A stretch of 7,526 nt of DNA from UBA8886 sp963578705 (GCA_963578705.1 CAUZDT010000055.1:1-7526), one strand, 5' to 3'. Shown: positions 1 through 5,561, counted from the stretch's first letter. Program-made: numbers and translations. Notes: generated by a model from the sequence alone, not told the origin.

Positions 1-63
1 GCCGTTCGTCAGACCGTTGCGTTCCCTGAAGGCGTTCTTGCTATCCAAGTCGTCTTTACTCAT
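1..63 (-). CDS. Start of an unidentified gene, cut by the window edge
   Basis: On the minus strand an ATG at 63-61 opens a frame that stays open for 21 codons to the window edge, reading MSKDDLDSKNAFRERNGLTN then G. The stretch is hydrophilic and charged, with no signal peptide or membrane segment. No family can be assigned from so little. No in-frame ATG, GTG or TTG lies upstream before a stop near 127, so this ATG is the only reasonable start. T-rich and TATA-like sequence 45-60 bases upstream is compatible with a promoter. The gene points away from archease's end in the same direction, so it could instead be the next gene of the archease transcript. The open frame is short enough to be chance; the upstream AT-rich spacer makes a real gene more likely. 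Confidence 0.45.
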   Translation of the reverse strand, partial: MSKDDLDSKNAFRERNGLTNG

Positions 64-110
64 GACTACTGCAAATGGCTGAACCGGAACTGCTGATTGA
101 AAGGGGGATA

Positions 111-126
111 AAAAACCTTATAGCAA
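111..126 (-). promoter_or_regulatory. T-tract and TATA-like element between archease and the left-edge gene
   Basis: Read on the minus strand this AT-rich patch gives TATAAGG followed by a run of six T and ATCC. The T run lies about 90 bases past the archease stop and could end that transcript, since archaeal termination uses T-rich tracts. The TATAAGG or TTTTTTA part could also be the TATA box of the gene starting at 63, leaving a leader of about 25-35 bases. The two readings cannot be separated from sequence alone. Confidence 0.3.
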
Positions 127-208
127 TTAAAGCGTTTTTTCCTTGGGCACGCGAACAGGCGCCATCTGGATTAATCGTTACCGGAAGTGAGAGCGATTTC
201 CATCGGTT

Positions 209-613
209 CTACAGGTCGAGGATAACGCGCAGCCGTGCTGGTGGCCCCAGCTCGACCTGCAATTCATGGTACGAAATCGCCTTCACCTCGACGCCATAGC
301 CGTCGCGCGCCGCGTCCCAGGCGGCGCCGCGCAGCGTCGCCGCCAGCCGCCCGTCCGCGAGCGTGACCTCGGCTGCGCCTGGCAGGAATCCGTCACCGTC
401 AAACTCGACCAGCAGTCGCGACAGAAAGCGCACCAGCAGCTGCTCGAGCGATGGCGCCTCGACCGTGAAGGCGCGCTGCTGCTCCGCAGGCGGTAGCGCG
501 CCGCCAGTAACTACCTCGACCAGCGCCAGCGCCGCCTCGCCGAAGGCCGCGTCGAGCGACTCCGCCTCGATGGCAAGGCCGATGTCAGCAGTGTGTTCGA
601 AGGTGCGGCGCAT
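209..613 (-). CDS. Archease, partner of the RtcB tRNA ligase
   Basis: The 134-residue product starts MRRTFEHTADIG and ends VILDL. The early HTADI motif and an aspartate second from the C-terminus are archease hallmarks; from family knowledge these acidic residues bind the metal. Archease helps RtcB form its guanylylated intermediate and turn over during ligation of spliced tRNA halves and other broken RNAs, in the cytoplasm. I chose the ATG at 613 over the ATG at 643: family members begin a few residues before the HTADI motif, and the ten extra residues would overlap the tRNA CCA end. A weak ribosome-binding sequence GGGAG sits just upstream of 613. No TATA box is visible between the tRNA and this gene, so it is probably transcribed by read-through from the initiator tRNA promoter. 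Length is normal for the family. Confidence 0.93.
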   Translation of the reverse strand: MRRTFEHTADIGLAIEAESLDAAFGEAALALVEVVTGGALPPAEQQRAFTVEAPSLEQLLVRFLSRLLVEFDGDGFLPGAAEVTLADGRLAATLRGAAWDAARDGYGVEVKAISYHELQVELGPPARLRVILDL

Positions 614-635
614 ACTCTCCCGGCTCGAGTGCTGG

Positions 636-640
636 AAAAA
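636..640 (-). terminator. T5 tract just after the initiator tRNA
   Basis: On the minus strand the tRNA CCA end is followed within three bases by five T residues. Archaeal RNA polymerase terminates at short T tracts, so this may release the tRNA transcript. Archease begins only 23 bases further on and has no visible promoter of its own, so termination would have to be partial. Confidence 0.35.
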
Positions 641-642
641 CA

Positions 643-720
643 TGGTAGCGGGGGATGGATTTGAACCATCGATCTCCGGGTTATGAGCCCGACGGGATTT
701 CCTAGCTACCCCACCCCGCT
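643..720 (-). tRNA. Initiator tRNA-Met (CAT), CCA end encoded
   Basis: The minus strand folds as a full cloverleaf. The acceptor stem AGCGGGG (720-714) pairs with CCCCGCT (653-647). The anticodon stem and loop contain CTCATAA, with the CAT anticodon at 685-683. The T arm is GATGG, TTCAAAT, CCATC (670-654). It is the initiator rather than the elongator because the first pair is A1:U72 and three G:C pairs (GGG/CCC) flank the anticodon loop, the classic archaeal initiator features. The discriminator is A (646), followed directly by C, C, A (645-643), so the 3' CCA is genomic. There is no intron. The final CCA overlaps an ATG at 643-641 that is in frame with archease but probably not its start. 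Confidence 0.95.
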
Positions 721-760
721 ACGCTGCTTCCCCGATGGGGAGCCGGTCCACTCCTGCGGG

Positions 761-767
761 ATTAAAA
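761..767 (-). promoter_or_regulatory. TATA box for initiator tRNA (and probably archease)
   Basis: On the minus strand the sequence TTTTAAT sits in a GC-rich setting about 44 bases upstream of the tRNA 5' end. With usual archaeal spacing, transcription would start near 738, giving a leader of about 18 bases for RNase P to remove. It is the only AT-rich box upstream of the tRNA-archease pair. Confidence 0.5.
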
Positions 768-834
768 GGGTTGGCGGCCGCGCTCCCGTCGGTGGGCGAC
801 ACGTCGCTGGCGGTGCGGAGCGGCGGCTGCAAGG

Positions 835-841
835 TTAATAT
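835..841 (+). promoter_or_regulatory. TATA box for the zinc-ribbon membrane protein
   Basis: TTAATAT stands out in GC-rich sequence and is centred 25-28 bases before the GTG at 863 and ATG at 866. That is the spacing expected between an archaeal TATA box and its start site, so the transcript is probably leaderless, beginning at or next to the start codon. This supports the start at 863-866 over the later ATG at 878. Confidence 0.55.
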
Positions 842-865
842 CTGGCGCGCCAGCATCGCGGGGTG

Positions 866-2410
866 ATGCGGACGCGCATGGCATGGCTGGCACTGCTGCT
901 CCTGCTCCCGGCTACGCCGGTTGCCGCCGAGGGGCTGATGCCTGAGGTGTGGCTCGAAGCCAATTTCGAAACGGACCGCAAGCTGGTGGTCGAGCTGCGG
1001 GTGGCGACTGGCGGTGGTCTGGCGGGCGACCGCCTGCCGGGCGGCGCCGACGAGCTGGCGCGACCCGCCTTCGCCGAGCCGGCGCTGAACCGCGTGGCGC
1101 GCGCGCTAGCGAACGACACGGGCGGCTTCTCGGCGCAATTGCTGGCGGGGCAGCTGCTCTTCGGCCACCTCGCCTGGGAGGCGCTCGAGGGGAGCGAACT
1201 CTACTCGAACGAGGTGGCGCTCAACACGGTCGAGCTCTATCCCAACGGCTTCCGCGTCGTGCTGGCAGTGATGCTCGACCCGACACTGCCGCTCGAGCTG
1301 CGGCCGCTCTACTGCCTCTACGACAACCCGCGGCTGGTGGGCGGCGAGGAGGCGGCGTTCAGCGGCTACGAGGTGACGCTCACCGCGCGCGGCAGCACCA
1401 CCTTCAGCGCCAACGGCCTCCACTTCAACCACCTGCGCTGGCTGCAACCGGGCGCGACGCTGGCGATGCCGAGCTTCGGCGTCACCTTCAGCAGCCGCGA
1501 GCTCTACCTAGACCCGACCGAGCTGCTGGGAATCGGCGAGCGCTACGACGCGCAGACGGCGGTCATCGTCATCGTCCCGGCCGGGCAGCACAGCAACCCC
1601 TACCTGATGCTGGGCACCTACGCGCTGCTCATCGGCTTCAGCTGGCTGCTGCTGCGGCGCAACCGCGAATACCGCCTCCACTTCGGCATCTACCGCTGGC
1701 TGGCGGTCGCGGCGCTCTTCCCGCTCGCGTTCCTCCCGCTCTCGGGACCGATCTTCATGGTCGGCGCGCTGCTGAGCGCGCTGGGGGACACAGCGCGCGT
1801 GGCGCAAATGAGCCAGGGGCGCAAGGAAAAACGGGCGCAAGTCCCGGTGTTGGAAAAAATCGAGGAGCCGGAGGAAAACATCGACGGCTCCGACCGGCAG
1901 CTGACCGACGAAGTGCTCCCCGGCGAGCGCGAGCTCCTTGACGATCTGCTGGAGGAAACGACCCCGGACGCGCTGGGCGAGCTCGCCCCCGGCGAGGGCA
2001 GGCTGCTCGAGGGCGAGTTCGAAGAGGCTCCGGTGCTCGCCAACCGCCAGTCCGAAGCGAGCGAGCTGCAGCCGCTCCCGACCGCCAGCTGTCCCAACTG
2101 CGACACGTCAGTCGAGGATGACTGGAAGGCGTGCCCGAAGTGTGGCGAGCAGCTGGACGGCGAGGCGCTGGCGACAGCGGTACGGGAAGCGAGCAGCGGC
2201 GCGGGCAGCGCCGGTGCAGGCGGCAGCGAGGCCCTCGAGGCGCAGCCAGTCTCGATGGACGACCTGCTCACAAGCCTGGAAACCGAAGGCGAACTCCCCG
2301 AAGGCGACGAGGAAGAGCCGGAGCCGGGCGAAGATGGTGCTGCGGCAGGCGATTCGAGCGGTGACGTGATGGACGAGCTGAAGAAGAAGCTGGAAGAGAT
2401 GGACGAGTAG
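866..2410 (+). CDS. Secreted/membrane protein with acidic tail and C-terminal zinc ribbon, function unknown
   Basis: I do not recognise a named family. Counting from the ATG at 866 (514 residues), positions 5-21 form a signal peptide ending in VAA. Residues ~22-243 make a beta-rich-looking outer domain. A transmembrane helix (~245-263) follows, then a basic linker (RRNREYR), then a hydrophobic stretch (~277-307) that could be one or two helices. The rest is acidic and low-complexity, apart from a rubredoxin-like zinc ribbon: CPNC at 409-412 and CPKC at 423-426. The tail ends in a charged segment (MDELKKKLEEMDE). Topology would place the first domain outside and the zinc ribbon in the cytoplasm. 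The in-frame GTG at 863 is an alternative start, one codon earlier. The spacing of the TATA-like box at 835-841 suggests a leaderless mRNA. The gene stands alone on this strand, diverging from the tRNA, so context gives no function. A surface sensor or scaffold is possible but is only a guess. Confidence 0.85.
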   Translation: MRTRMAWLALLLLLPATPVAAEGLMPEVWLEANFETDRKLVVELRVATGGGLAGDRLPGGADELARPAFAEPALNRVARALANDTGGFSAQLLAGQLLFGHLAWEALEGSELYSNEVALNTVELYPNGFRVVLAVMLDPTLPLELRPLYCLYDNPRLVGGEEAAFSGYEVTLTARGSTTFSANGLHFNHLRWLQPGATLAMPSFGVTFSSRELYLDPTELLGIGERYDAQTAVIVIVPAGQHSNPYLMLGTYALLIGFSWLLLRRNREYRLHFGIYRWLAVAALFPLAFLPLSGPIFMVGALLSALGDTARVAQMSQGRKEKRAQVPVLEKIEEPEENIDGSDRQLTDEVLPGERELLDDLLEETTPDALGELAPGEGRLLEGEFEEAPVLANRQSEASELQPLPTASCPNCDTSVEDDWKACPKCGEQLDGEALATAVREASSGAGSAGAGGSEALEAQPVSMDDLLTSLETEGELPEGDEEEPEPGEDGAAAGDSSGDVMDELKKKLEEMDE

Positions 2411-2587
2411 GTTAATCGACCTTCAATCGACACCCTCCCTCCTCGCCGCCGCCTTCCGGGGCCAGCTGACGTAGGTTGGCCCCCCGGTAGGATAAGGTGA
2501 TGCCATATGCCGCCGGGTAACCGGGGTCTCTGCTTTCAGGAGATTAGTGGCCGAATATCGCTTCAATCTGGTCGCGCGGAACGTGGG
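2411..2587. other. Intergenic stretch with possible RNA hairpins
   Basis: No convincing complete gene lies between the stop at 2410 and the HNH-like fragment. GGGGCCA (2458-2464) can pair with TGGCCCC (2477-2483). Alternatively, CCCCGGT (2482-2488) can pair with ACCGGGG (2520-2526); the two helices share two bases and would compete. A third small hairpin can form at about 2527-2543 (TCTCTG with CAGGAGA, one bulge). No T tract follows, so these are not a textbook terminator. They could be the 3' untranslated region of the zinc-ribbon gene or a small structured RNA. I could not match it to SRP RNA, RNase P RNA, a C/D box RNA or a riboswitch. Confidence 0.3.
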
Positions 2588-2677
2588 TTAACTTGTACTC
2601 ACCCAATTCTTGCAGGTCCAGCTGTCCCGGTTGAAGACGTGCAGCTGATCGGCTTTAGAAATTGATTCTCTATTCAT
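2588..2677 (-). pseudogene. Truncated start of an HNH endonuclease-like gene
   Basis: A 29-codon minus-strand frame begins MNRESISKADQLHVFNRDSW and continues TCKNWVSTS to a stop. The pattern of ISK, then VF-RD-W-C, strongly resembles the N-terminus of HNH nucleases, where the next residues would be a CxxC zinc pair. Here the second cysteine position is tryptophan (CKNW) and the frame stops five codons later, so the catalytic His-Asn-His region is absent. A different frame on the same strand stays open from about 2650 to a stop at 2546-2544 and ends in DQIEAIFGH, but it shows no HNH features and no start. I infer a decayed or insertion-broken remnant. It lies 38 bases after the VOC gene on the same strand. 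A short genuine peptide, or chance resemblance, remains possible. Confidence 0.4.
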
Positions 2678-2715
2678 ACTCACATGCCAAAATACGCTAC
2701 AAGCCAATCGGGCGC

Positions 2716-3102
2716 TTAACCCTTTCCCGTCCTCTCAATCAGCTCGATCCAGATACCGTTGGGATCCTTGAGGAACGCCAGCGTCGTGGTCGAGCCGGGG
2801 AGCGAGTAGGGCTCCTTCGCGATTTCGACGCCCGCCTCGCGGGCCTCCGTGACGAGCGCAGCTATGTCAGGGACGTGGAACGCGAGGTGGTCCAGCTCGT
2901 CGCCCTCGGTCCAGTCCTGCTTGTCCCACCACCAGGTCAGCTCCAGGAGGGCGTCGGTATCGGTGTCCTTGAGAAAGGCGATATCGGCGCGGTTGCTCTC
3001 GATGGGGTGCCGTCTTTCGAGCCGCATCCCGAGCCAGCGCTCGTAGAAGGCGATGCTCACCTCCATGTCGCGGACGGTGATGGAGGTGTGCGCGAAGCTC
3101 AT
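2716..3102 (-). CDS. gloA: Glyoxalase I-like VOC enzyme
   Basis: This 128-residue protein has the paired beta-alpha-beta-beta-beta modules of the vicinal oxygen chelate family. The four metal ligands of bacterial glyoxalase I are all present: His5, Glu54 (LLELTWWWD), His72 (LDHLAFHV) and Glu120 (IWIELIER). The C-terminal run TTTLAFLKDPNGIWIELIE is typical of lactoylglutathione lyases. Glyoxalase I isomerises the hemithioacetal of methylglyoxal and a thiol in the cytoplasm. Most archaea lack glutathione, so the thiol partner is uncertain and another VOC reaction is possible; a methylmalonyl-CoA epimerase is less likely on sequence pattern. The start lies 5 bases after the peroxiredoxin stop with no clear ribosome-binding site, suggesting translational coupling in one operon. 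The protein is complete and of normal length for the short glyoxalase I form. Confidence 0.88.
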   Translation of the reverse strand: MSFAHTSITVRDMEVSIAFYERWLGMRLERRHPIESNRADIAFLKDTDTDALLELTWWWDKQDWTEGDELDHLAFHVPDIAALVTEAREAGVEIAKEPYSLPGSTTTLAFLKDPNGIWIELIERTGKG

Positions 3103-3107
3103 TGCTG

Positions 3108-3671
3108 TCAGAGGGTTTTCCGGCCGGGGCGCCAGCTGGCGGGGCAGGATTTTCCGGTTTGCAATGCCTGTAGTAGTCGCACGATTTCGTCAATATTGCG
3201 GCCGGTGCCGGCGGGGTAGACTGAGTAGGCGCGCACAATGCCCTCGTCGTCGATGATGAAGGTGCCACGGAGCGCCATCCCGGCGCGCTCGTCGAGGACG
3301 CCGTAGGCGCGGCTGACTCGCAGCGAGGGGTCTTCCAGCAGCGGGTAGCCCAGCTTGTCGATGCCGCCGCGCGTGCGCGGGCGCTCCATCCACGCCTGGT
3401 GGCTGTACTTCGAGTCGGTCGAGCAACCGATAACCTGCGCGCCTGCCTGCTCGAAGTCGCGCAGACGCCGGTTGAGGGCGTGCAGCTCGGTCGGGCAGAG
3501 CCCCGAGAAGTTGCGCGGATAGAAGAACAATACCGTCCAGTGGCCGCGCTTGCAGTTCTCCGCCAGGCTAACCAGCAGCTCCTCGAACCGCTTCTTGCGC
3601 GGGTTCCAGCGGATTGCGGCGCCGTCGAACTCGGGCGCCGGCTGTCCCATCTCTGCCTGTTCACCTGCCAT
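3108..3671 (-). CDS. 2-Cys peroxiredoxin (AhpC/TSA family)
   Basis: This 187-residue thiol peroxidase should reduce hydrogen peroxide and organic hydroperoxides in the cytoplasm. The active site reads YPRNFSGLCPTEL: Pro52, Ser56 (where Thr is more usual) and the peroxidatic Cys59, with the conserved arginine probably Arg135 in ALRGTFIID. The resolving cysteine is Cys176 in the typical CPASWRPG C-terminal motif, so it is a typical 2-Cys enzyme. The chain ends soon after, without the YF helix linked to over-oxidation sensitivity in eukaryotic forms. The segment before the active site (NPRKKRFEELLVSLAENCK) is basic and longer than the short loop common in the family. Extra cysteines are at 40 and 83. 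The reductant is unknown; no thioredoxin or AhpF lies nearby. It is the first gene of a tight pair with the glyoxalase-like enzyme, and follows the aminotransferase by 36 bases. Confidence 0.93.
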   Translation of the reverse strand: MAGEQAEMGQPAPEFDGAAIRWNPRKKRFEELLVSLAENCKRGHWTVLFFYPRNFSGLCPTELHALNRRLRDFEQAGAQVIGCSTDSKYSHQAWMERPRTRGGIDKLGYPLLEDPSLRVSRAYGVLDERAGMALRGTFIIDDEGIVRAYSVYPAGTGRNIDEIVRLLQALQTGKSCPASWRPGRKTL

Positions 3672-3705
3672 TGTTGCCTCGCGGGAACGGGGGAAACCGG
3701 CGCCG

Positions 3706-3712
3706 CTTTAAG
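3706..3712 (-). promoter_or_regulatory. Possible internal TATA-like box before the peroxiredoxin gene
   Basis: On the minus strand CTTAAAG overlaps the stop codon of the aminotransferase gene and is centred about 38 bases before the peroxiredoxin start. It could give the peroxiredoxin-VOC pair its own promoter with a short leader. The match is weak and the genes may simply be co-transcribed. Confidence 0.25.
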
Positions 3713-4769
3713 CCGTTGGCGCGAAGTCCCGCACGGCGTCAATCACGGTCCCGACGTCCTCCTCCGAGAGGCCGGGGTGCACCGGCAGCGAGAGCACGCG
3801 GGCGGGCAGCGCCGCCGCCCGTGGCGTCGGCGCTGCAAACTCCGCCAGCGGCCGCGCCTCGTAAAGCAGCGAGGGATAGTAGATGCCGCTGCCGATGCCC
3901 CGCGCGGTAAGGTGCTCGCGCAGCGCGTCGCGCGCGTCGGACTGGATGGTGTACTGGTGGAAGACGTGCCCGCGCCGCTCGGTGGGCACTTGCACGCAGT
4001 CGGCCAGCGCCTCGCTGTAGCGGCGGGCGTTGGTGCGACGGGCAGCGTTGTAGCCGTCAAGCTTGCGCAGCTGCACACGGCCAATCGCGGCGGCGATGTC
4101 GGTCATGCGGTAGTTGAACCCCAGCTGCAGGTGCTCGTAGCGTTCGCCCTGCCCGTGCGCGCGCAATTGCGCCACCGCGGCGGCGACGTCATCGTCGTTG
4201 GTGGTCACCATCCCTCCCTCGCCGGTGGTCATGTTCTTGGTGGGGTAGAAGCTGAAGCAACCCGCGAGTCCGTGCGACCCCGCACGGCCATTACCGGCGT
4301 CGGCGCCGTGCGCCTGACAGGCGTCCTCGATTATCGGTACCGCGTTGCACGCCTCGCGCAGCGCGTCCATGTCGCACATCTCGCCGTAGAGATGGATTGG
4401 CATCACCGCCTTCGTGCGTGGGGTGATGGCGGCCGCGACCGCCGCGGGGTCGAGGCAGTAGCCGTCGGGCTCGATGTCGACGAAGACCGGCTTCGCGCCC
4501 GCCATGCGGATGCTCGACGCGGAGGAGAAGAATGAGAAGGGGGTCGTGATGACCTCGTCGCCCGGGCCGACTCCCGCCGCGAGCAGCGCCAGGTGCAGCG
4601 CGGTGGTGCCGTTGGTCGTCGCGAGCGCGTGCTTCGTCCCGCAATAAGCGGCGAACTCGGCCTCGAACGCCGCCACTTCAGGGCCTTGCGCCAGCGAGCC
4701 CGAGCCAAGGACGCGCGCGACCTCGCGCTGCTCCTCGTCGCCGATTAGCGGCTTCGCAATCGGAATCAT
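3708..4769 (-). CDS. DegT/DnrJ/EryC1/StrS-family PLP aminotransferase
   Basis: The 353-residue enzyme belongs to the sugar aminotransferase family, which uses glutamate or glutamine to aminate nucleotide-linked keto sugars for surface glycans. Visible hallmarks are the phosphate-binding NGTTALHLAL (53-62), Asp149 in IIEDACQAHGA that contacts the cofactor ring nitrogen, the Schiff-base Lys178 in FSFYPTKNMTTGEGGM, GFNYRMTDIAAAIGRVQL (217-234) that helps bind substrate and cofactor, and GIGSGIYYPS (291-300). It is slightly short for the family because the C-terminal part is compact, but no core element is missing. A TATA box at 4792-4799 is centred 27 bases before the ATG, implying a leaderless start. 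No other sugar-nucleotide gene is in the window, so the substrate cannot be named. It heads a minus-strand run with peroxiredoxin 36 bases downstream. Confidence 0.92.
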   Translation of the reverse strand: MIPIAKPLIGDEEQREVARVLGSGSLAQGPEVAAFEAEFAAYCGTKHALATTNGTTALHLALLAAGVGPGDEVITTPFSFFSSASSIRMAGAKPVFVDIEPDGYCLDPAAVAAAITPRTKAVMPIHLYGEMCDMDALREACNAVPIIEDACQAHGADAGNGRAGSHGLAGCFSFYPTKNMTTGEGGMVTTNDDDVAAAVAQLRAHGQGERYEHLQLGFNYRMTDIAAAIGRVQLRKLDGYNAARRTNARRYSEALADCVQVPTERRGHVFHQYTIQSDARDALREHLTARGIGSGIYYPSLLYEARPLAEFAAPTPRAAALPARVLSLPVHPGLSEEDVGTVIDAVRDFAPTA

Positions 4770-4791
4770 CGCTGACGCACGCCCGGCGAGC

Positions 4792-4799
4792 CATTTAAT
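4792..4799 (-). promoter_or_regulatory. TATA box for the aminotransferase gene
   Basis: Minus-strand ATTAAATG is centred about 27 bases upstream of the ATG at 4769, so the predicted start site falls on or beside the start codon. A leaderless transcript is likely. The box adjoins the outer arm of an inverted repeat at 4799-4862. Confidence 0.55.
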
Positions 4800-4862
4800 G
4801 GCGTTGGCGGAGGGGTGTGGTAACCACCTCGCAAAGCCACAGAAAGGTGGTACCTAACGCCA
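4799..4862. repeat. Nested inverted repeat between divergent promoters
   Basis: Two dyads are nested. The inner arms are GGTAACCACCT (4819-4829) and AGGTGGTACC (4845-4854), complementary over 10 pairs with one bulged base. The outer arms are TGGCGTT (4799-4805) and AACGCCA (4856-4862), perfect over 7. The element sits between the aminotransferase TATA box and the aquaporin TATA boxes. That is a suitable place for a regulator binding both promoters, though a chance dyad or remnant of a mobile element is possible. Confidence 0.4.
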
Positions 4863-4870
4863 AGTTTAAC

Positions 4871-4879
4871 TATAAAATA
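4871..4879 (+). promoter_or_regulatory. Upstream TATA box for the aquaporin-family gene
   Basis: TATAAAATA is the best TATA box in the window, lying in a distinctly AT-rich patch. It predicts initiation near 4900 and a leader of about 30 bases before the ATG at 4931. A second box lies 21 bases downstream, so two start sites may be used. Confidence 0.55.
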
Positions 4880-4891
4880 CTACCGAAATTG

Positions 4892-4898
4892 TTAAATA
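4892..4898 (+). promoter_or_regulatory. Downstream TATA box for the aquaporin-family gene, with ribosome-binding site GGTG
   Basis: TTAAATA predicts initiation at about 4920, directly before GGTG at 4921-4924. GGTG matches the archaeal 16S tail complement (GGTGAT) and lies 6 bases before the ATG at 4931. This gene is therefore likely read from a leadered mRNA, unlike its divergent neighbour. Confidence 0.45.
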
Positions 4899-4930
4899 GT
4901 CCACTCTACCCCCCATCTTCGGTGTAAACC

Positions 4931-5527
4931 ATGTTTGAAGACACGAACAGAAAAGCCGTCAGTGCTGAAGTCATGGGAACCTTTTTCCTGGTTTTCATAG
5001 GCATCACTGCTTATGGCACGCTTGGTGGAGGTTTCGGCGGAGCATTTGCCTTCGGTGCAACCCTCATGGTCCTGATGCACGTCATGGGACCCATATCCGG
5101 ATGTCACCTCAACCCTGCGGTGTCCATCGGGAATTTCATGTCGAACAAGATGTCGCAGGACGACACGATCGCGTACATCCTGGGGCAGGTTGCCGGCGCG
5201 TTCATCGCTTTCGCGGCGATGGCAGGGACCTTCAGCGTCCTGGAGGGCGACATGTTCACCCTCGGCGCTGCGGCGATCGGCACGGCCTTCTTCGTGCTGG
5301 TGCTGCTCTCGACTCAGGAACCCTGGGCCGTAGGCGGAGCGCTGTTCGTCGTGACCGCAATGGCGAGCGGCTTCGGTGACGTCAACCCCGGCGTCCTGGC
5401 GGGCGGCGGCATCAACGAGATGCTGGTGGAAGGCAACGAAATGGCCAGCGGCGCGCTCTACGCCATGGTCGGCGGCGTCATAGGCGCCATAGCTGGCTGG
5501 GCCGTCAAGGACAACGTCCTCGACTAG
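4931..5527 (+). CDS. Compact aquaporin/MIP-family channel with altered second NPA motif
   Basis: This 198-residue membrane protein has six predicted helices (~12-31, 35-52, 79-101, 108-128, 133-148, 173-192) and the two re-entrant loops of the major intrinsic protein family. The first loop is canonical: SGCHLNPAVSIG with NPA at 61-63. Helix 1 keeps the usual glutamate (Glu13). The second loop reads GFGDVNPGVLAGGG, so NPA is NPG (152-154) and the selectivity-filter arginine is replaced by Val155. The glutamate usual in helix 4 is also absent (AAAIGTAFF). At 198 residues it is shorter than most (~230+), with very short connecting loops. Family members pass water, glycerol or small neutral solutes; loss of the arginine suggests a wider or different pore, so substrate is open. 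The first part of the gene is less GC-rich than its neighbours, a weak hint of transfer. It ends just before a strong terminator. Confidence 0.88.
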   Translation: MFEDTNRKAVSAEVMGTFFLVFIGITAYGTLGGGFGGAFAFGATLMVLMHVMGPISGCHLNPAVSIGNFMSNKMSQDDTIAYILGQVAGAFIAFAAMAGTFSVLEGDMFTLGAAAIGTAFFVLVLLSTQEPWAVGGALFVVTAMASGFGDVNPGVLAGGGINEMLVEGNEMASGALYAMVGGVIGAIAGWAVKDNVLD

Positions 5528-5561
5528 AACACACACCTTCGGGGCTTGCGTCCCCAAACCC

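Noticed and set aside
613..643. ATG at 643 as the archease start
   Set aside because: It would add ten residues not typical of the family and overlap the tRNA CCA; the ATG at 613 gives the standard N-terminus.
1690..2433. Minus-strand open frame opposite the zinc-ribbon gene
   Set aside because: It is Ser/Pro-rich low-complexity sequence, the mirror of the acidic tail coding region, with no motif.
2490..2560. Possible fluoride-type riboswitch or small RNA (GGTGATG and GTAACC motifs)
   Set aside because: The conserved 3' part of the fluoride switch is missing and no fluoride gene, or any plus-strand gene, follows until 4931.
2497..2590. Tiny plus-strand frames (GTG at 2547 after AGGAG; ATG at 2500)
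   Set aside because: They encode 14 and 6 residues only and have no conserved content that I can see.
2662..3219. Plus-strand open frame (185 codons) over the VOC gene
   Set aside because: It is antisense to a gene with all four metal ligands intact and has no recognisable feature.
3399..4535. Long plus-strand open frame (378 codons)
   Set aside because: It lies antisense to the aminotransferase and peroxiredoxin genes, which have clear catalytic motifs. High GC leaves antisense frames open; this one shows no domain or fitting start.
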